Shown here piece after piece: positions 60,829 through 64,000 of a DNA stretch of 64,000 nt. Where the stretch lies: positions 1 to 64,000 of the forward strand of contig UQDP01000004.1 in NCBI GenBank assembly GCA_900539845.1. The letters run 5' to 3'. The position numbers and the translations under genes are program-made. The notes below the pieces were generated by a model that made no database searches, had not been told where the DNA came from, and saw nothing but the letters and a program-made list of their open reading frames with translations. Position 1 is the first letter of the stretch; the number at the start of each line of letters is the position of its first letter. Source of the DNA: an uncultured Oscillospiraceae bacterium. GTDB taxonomy: Bacteria; Bacillota; Clostridia; Oscillospirales; Acutalibacteraceae.

Positions 60829-61986
60829 TCAGTTTTGCAAAAGCTCGTCCGCAAGCTTTTCGAGCGAGGGCACATCACTTTCTTTAAATGCAGACTTAAC
60901 GGTTACCGTGTTTTCACAAACCGTGATATTTTTCAGACTTTCAAGAACCGCTTTCATCGCTCTGGCTGCACATGGAGCCCAAGAGCCGTTTTCTATGATT
61001 CCGATCTTTCTGTTTTGGAACGCCTTTGATTTAAGGTGGCTCAGGAATGCTTCCATCGGCGGAAATACGCCGCCGTCATAGCTCGAAGCCGCGAGCACCG
61101 TTGTGCCGTACTTAAACGCGTCCTCAACAGCCTCGGCAACATCGTCTCTTGTAAGATCTGAAAACGCAACCTTAACGCCTTTGTTTTCAAGGATCTCCTT
61201 AAGTTTCAAAGCGGCGTTCTTTGTGTTTCCGTAAACCGAAGCGCAGGCAATAAATACACCGTCCGCCTCCGGCTGATAAGATGACCAGATATTATAAAGA
61301 TTGATATAGTAATCAAGATCCTTCGTGAGGATCGGTCCGTGCAGCGGGCAGATCGTTTTAATATCAAGGTTTGCAGCTTTTTTAAGCAGAGTCTGAACCG
61401 GGCCGCCGTATTTTCCGACTATATTGAAATAGTAGCGCCTTGCCTCGCAAGCCCAGTCCTCGTCTGTGTCCAGCGCACCGAATTTGCCGAAGCCGTCCGC
61501 GGAGAAAAGGATCTTTTCGCTTTTTTCATATTCCACCATGACCTCCGGCCAGTGCACCATGGGCGCCATAATAAAAGTAAGCTCATGGCTGCCGAGTGAA
61601 AGCGTATCGCCCTCTTTGACCGTAAGCTTTTCAACTGACGGGGCTATATCAAAAAACTGCGGAAGCATAGCAAAAGTCTTGGCATTGCCCACAAGAACGG
61701 CGGATGGGTATTTTTCCGTAAACGCCTTGATATTTGCGGAATGATCCGGCTCAAGGTGGGATATAACAAGATAATCGGGCGTTCTGCCGCCAAGCTCTAT
61801 TTCAAGGTTTTCAAACCACTCATTGCCTTTGCGCGCGTCAACGGTATCCATAACGGCAATTTTTTCATCAAGAATAACATATGAATTGTAGGAAATGCCG
61901 TTTGGTATGCTATACTGGCTCTCAAAAAGATCAAGATCTTTGTCATCAACACCTATATATTTTACAGAATCTGAAAAACGGTTCAT
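60829..61986 (-). CDS. FprA-family A-type flavoprotein
   Basis: 385 residues; CAGGAGG upstream. The metallo-beta-lactamase-like diiron domain carries H-x-E-x-D-H in ISHLEPDHSANIKAF, then MVHWPEVMV, SADGFGKFG and CPLHGPIL. A flavodoxin domain follows (IACASVYGNTKNAALKL, ASSYDGGVFPPMEAFLSHL). Such enzymes reduce oxygen or nitric oxide to protect anaerobes. Own consensus promoter; may lead an operon with the acyltransferase and HAD genes. Confidence 0.94.
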   Translation of the reverse strand: MNRFSDSVKYIGVDDKDLDLFESQYSIPNGISYNSYVILDEKIAVMDTVDARKGNEWFENLEIELGGRTPDYLVISHLEPDHSANIKAFTEKYPSAVLVGNAKTFAMLPQFFDIAPSVEKLTVKEGDTLSLGSHELTFIMAPMVHWPEVMVEYEKSEKILFSADGFGKFGALDTDEDWACEARRYYFNIVGKYGGPVQTLLKKAANLDIKTICPLHGPILTKDLDYYINLYNIWSSYQPEADGVFIACASVYGNTKNAALKLKEILENKGVKVAFSDLTRDDVAEAVEDAFKYGTTVLAASSYDGGVFPPMEAFLSHLKSKAFQNRKIGIIENGSWAPCAARAMKAVLESLKNITVCENTVTVKSAFKESDVPSLEKLADELLQN

Positions 61987-62022
61987 GAAAATCCTCCTGA
62001 ATTATATAAAATTTACAGATAT

Positions 62023-62051
62023 ATTATATTAGTTTAGTTTGAAAATCTCAA
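62023..62051 (-). promoter_or_regulatory. Promoter of the flavoprotein gene
   Basis: Minus-strand TTGAGA (62046-62051), 17-bp spacer, TATAAT (62023-62028). Confidence 0.75.
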
Positions 62052-62156
62052 CAAAAATTTTAAATTTATATAAATTGGCACTTTTAATCTTTTATAATCA
62101 TATCTTTTAAGGGCGTTCCTATGACTTCTGATTGCCGTTTTTTTATATCTGTTTTA

Positions 62157-62185
62157 TTGACAAGAACAGGCAATGGTAGTAAAAT
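62157..62185 (+). promoter_or_regulatory. Promoter of ilvE
   Basis: TTGACA (62157-62162), 17-bp spacer, TAAAAT (62180-62185). The leader of about 30 nt is too short for a T-box. Confidence 0.75.
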
Positions 62186-62222
62186 TATATCTAACAGAAA
62201 TTTATAGAAAGAAGTCTTTTTT

Positions 62223-63254
62223 ATGGAAAAGAAAAATATCGACTGGTCAAATCTCGGCTTCGGCTATATGCCCACAGACGCGAGATTCGTTTCCAATTTC
62301 AAAAACGGTAAATGGGACGGCGGCACCATTACCTCAGACCCCAATATAACAATAAATGAGTGTGCCGGCGTTTTGCAGTATGCGCAGACGGTCTTTGAAG
62401 GTCTGAAAGCCTACACCACGGCTGACGGCAGGATCGTATGCTTCCGCCCCGATCTCAACGCATCGCGCCTCAAGGCATCCGCCGAAAGGCTTGAGATGCC
62501 CGTTTTCCCCGAGGATAAATTCGTTGAGGCGGTTGATGAAGTCGTTAAAGCGAACGCAGCTTGGGTACCCCCTTACGGCTCGGGCGCAACACTTTATATC
62601 CGTCCTTATATGTTCGGCTCAAACGCCGTTATCGGTGTAAAACCGGCAGATGAATATCAGTTCCGAATCTTCTGCACTCCTGTTGGTCCTTACTTTAAAG
62701 GCGGCGCAAAGCCCATCACTATCCGCGTTTGTGATTACGACAGAGCTGCGCCTCACGGCACGGGTCATATCAAGGCAGGACTCAACTATGCGATGAGCCT
62801 TCATGCCATTGTTGAGGCACACGAGCAGGGATATGACGAAAATATGTATCTTGACGCTGCCACAAGAACCTATGTTGAGGAAACCGGCGGCGCGAACTTC
62901 CTGTTCATAACAAAGGACGGCACTGTTGTTACACCTAAATCAGGTTCTATTCTGCCGTCTATCACAAGGCGCTCACTCTGCTATGTTGCCGAGCATATGC
63001 TCGGAATGAAGGTTGAGCACAGACAGGTTGCGTTTGAAGAGGTTAAGGATTTTGCCGAGTGCGGTCTCTGCGGCACGGCGGCAGTTATCAGTCCGGTAGG
63101 CAAGATCGTTGACCACGGCAACGAGATCTGTTTCCCGAGCGGAATGGACGAAATGGGCCCCGTTACAAAGAAACTTTATGAAACCCTTACAGGAATCCAG
63201 ATGGGCACGATTGAAGGCCCCGAAGGCTGGGTTCACGAGATCAAAGTCGACTGA
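62223..63254 (+). CDS. ilvE: Branched-chain amino acid aminotransferase
   Basis: 343 residues; GAAAGAAG upstream. Fold type IV PLP enzyme of the longer bacterial branch: LQYAQTVFEGLKAYTTADG, RLKASAERLEMP, YIRPYMFGS, the PLP Lys in GTGHIKAGLNYAMS, YVEETGGANFLFI and GSILPSITRRSLC. It moves amino groups between glutamate and leucine, isoleucine or valine. Single gene with its own promoter and terminator. Confidence 0.96.
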   Translation: MEKKNIDWSNLGFGYMPTDARFVSNFKNGKWDGGTITSDPNITINECAGVLQYAQTVFEGLKAYTTADGRIVCFRPDLNASRLKASAERLEMPVFPEDKFVEAVDEVVKANAAWVPPYGSGATLYIRPYMFGSNAVIGVKPADEYQFRIFCTPVGPYFKGGAKPITIRVCDYDRAAPHGTGHIKAGLNYAMSLHAIVEAHEQGYDENMYLDAATRTYVEETGGANFLFITKDGTVVTPKSGSILPSITRRSLCYVAEHMLGMKVEHRQVAFEEVKDFAECGLCGTAAVISPVGKIVDHGNEICFPSGMDEMGPVTKKLYETLTGIQMGTIEGPEGWVHEIKVD

Positions 63255-63275
63255 TAAACCCAAAACACAAAATTT

Positions 63276-63309
63276 ATCGGTCCGAACAAATTGTTCGGAC
63301 CGATTTTTG
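63276..63309 (+). terminator. Terminator after ilvE
   Basis: ATCGGTCCGAACAA and TTGTTCGGACCGAT, then TTTTTG. Confidence 0.92.
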
Positions 63310-63353
63310 ATTTTTATGGTTATAGTAGTAATCTATTTTTTCGACTATTTGAG

Positions 63354-63605
63354 TCAAAGTTCCATAACCTCTTTGAACATCTTTTCAATGCCCTTTTCAT
63401 CCGCATTTTCAACAAGTTTAATACCGTAATATCTGCCATGCATTCCGTCGTTATCAAACTGTATAGGCTTTAAACTAAAGCTTTTGTTTGGCGGGTATTT
63501 TGTAACAACAACGCCATACCCGTTTTTAAAACGATAAACGCGGCGTACTGCTCCAGCATAATCTTGATTATTAATCAGATATTCTGCGTAATTGTCCAAA
63601 ATCAT
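63354..63605 (-). CDS. Small hypothetical protein
   Basis: 83 residues from the ATG at 63605 with CAGGAAG about 8 bp upstream; a TTG start 11 codons earlier is less likely. MILDNYAEYLINNQDYAGAVRRVYRFKNGYGVVVTKYP forms a helix then beta hairpin, ending in KLVENADEKGIEKMFKEVMEL, a likely amphipathic helix. No signal or membrane segment. Not recognised. Confidence 0.6.
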   Translation of the reverse strand: MILDNYAEYLINNQDYAGAVRRVYRFKNGYGVVVTKYPPNKSFSLKPIQFDNDGMHGRYYGIKLVENADEKGIEKMFKEVMEL

Positions 63606-63682
63606 AAACAGCACTTCCTGTTCAGCGATAATTTTCAATTAAATTATAACTGAAACGCACATAAACAGCAAGAAATATATAA

Positions 63683-63723
63683 AAACTGTGCTGTGCCATC
63701 CCGAAACAGGGACAGTACAGCGC
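63683..63723 (-). terminator. Terminator after ylmH
   Basis: An imperfect GC-rich stem (ACTGTGCTGTGCCATCCC with GGGACAGTACAGCGCA) runs on the minus strand into TTTTTATAT. It ends the gene entering from the right edge. Confidence 0.75.
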
Positions 63724-63734
63724 ATACTCAATAA

Positions 63735-64000
63735 TTATTTATAGATATAAAGCAGTACGATCATGCGGTTTTTCTTGGTTTTACCGAGCACTTCACCAAG
63801 CTTAAAACGCCCCTTGCCGCGGACGGAGATGATATCGCCCTCTTTCGGCACAAGGGAAAAATTCTCGCACAGCCGCGAATTAACAAACACCTTACGCTGC
63901 GTAAAAAGCTCCTTAACAGCGCTGCGTGAAAGATTATAAACAGCCGCGGCAAGCACATCTATACGCAGGGACGCCACGATCTCCTGCTGCTCCTCAGGCT
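63735..64000 (-). CDS. ylmH: YlmH-type S4 RNA-binding protein, C-terminal part
   Basis: The frame is open to the right edge and has EEQQEIVASLRIDVLAAAVYN, which fits the C-terminal half of YlmH; the GTG at 63977 is only an internal codon. The S4 domain (SRSAVKELFTQRKVFVNSRL) and the end GDIISVRGKGRFKLGEVLG are typical. YlmH rescues stalled 50S peptidyl-tRNA complexes and is usually coded in the divIVA-sepF division cluster, which would lie beyond the window. Confidence 0.88.
   Translation of the reverse strand, partial: PEEQQEIVASLRIDVLAAAVYNLSRSAVKELFTQRKVFVNSRLCENFSLVPKEGDIISVRGKGRFKLGEVLGKTKKNRMIVLLYIYK

Noticed and set aside
62052..62222. Possible T-box or riboswitch before ilvE
   Set aside because: The promoter lies about 60 bp before the start, and no T-box core or terminator is present.

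Overview
This window looks like chromosomal DNA of an anaerobic, spore-forming Firmicute of class Clostridia, most like Ruminococcaceae/Oscillospirales. The species cannot be fixed from the sequence. The evidence is a SpoVT regulator, AGGAGG-type ribosome binding sites, secreted proteins built from Big_2, FIVAR, LRR and dockerin-like modules, an LPxTG surface protein, an FprA-type oxygen-reducing flavoprotein, FeoAB ferrous iron uptake, an L27 protein with a Prp-cleaved N-terminus, and a fused PurL of about 1250 residues. There is no phage, plasmid, CRISPR or intact insertion sequence.

Layout. 1-8815 (- strand): three secreted proteins, including a 2205-residue Big_2/FIVAR giant. 9133-10257: a PAS-only sensor. 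10505-17319 (+): purL, a phosphoglycerate mutase/proposed homoserine kinase, a lipoprotein and metY. 17383-21394: a frameshifted zinc-ribbon gene, a small XRE regulator, obgE-mrnC, then four small accessory genes. 21569-26929: an ABC transporter with a lipoprotein and small membrane protein, divergent from a two-component system; this resembles a lantibiotic immunity/resistance module. 27013-30182: feoA-feoA-feoB plus a Cys-rich accessory, with three GTTAG/CTAAC operators. 30368-36448: an SDR, rplU-prp-rpmA, an XRE/lipoprotein pair with paired operators, rpsO and pnp with a long leader hairpin. 36595-44803: a MATE exporter, spoVT and an AraC-controlled alpha-galactoside locus. 45008-48990: a YczE-like membrane protein, an LPxTG protein, a PAP2 phosphatase and tRNA-Ser(GGA). 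49064-56723: nitrogen assimilation, with a three-piece glutamate synthase in an operon with purF, a GDPD enzyme and glnA with a terminator in its leader. 56905-64000: CapA-like protein, a Lys/Ala-rich protein, HAD phosphatase, acyltransferase, FprA, ilvE, a small protein and the end of ylmH.

Functional links. Purine, methionine, glutamate/glutamine and branched-chain amino acid enzymes form the housekeeping core. The other genes handle the cell surface, iron, antimicrobial peptides and plant-type alpha-galactosides, consistent with a gut or rumen habitat.

No wholly new multi-gene system is obvious. The best leads are regulatory or small: a zinc-ribbon gene that needs one -1 slip on a T6 run, four 11-bp tandem repeats before the peptide-resistance transporter, a roughly 22-bp-stem hairpin just before pnp, a terminator almost at the +1 of glnA, and an XRE/lipoprotein pair with operators on a consensus promoter. 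All functional assignments are by motif recognition without database searches.
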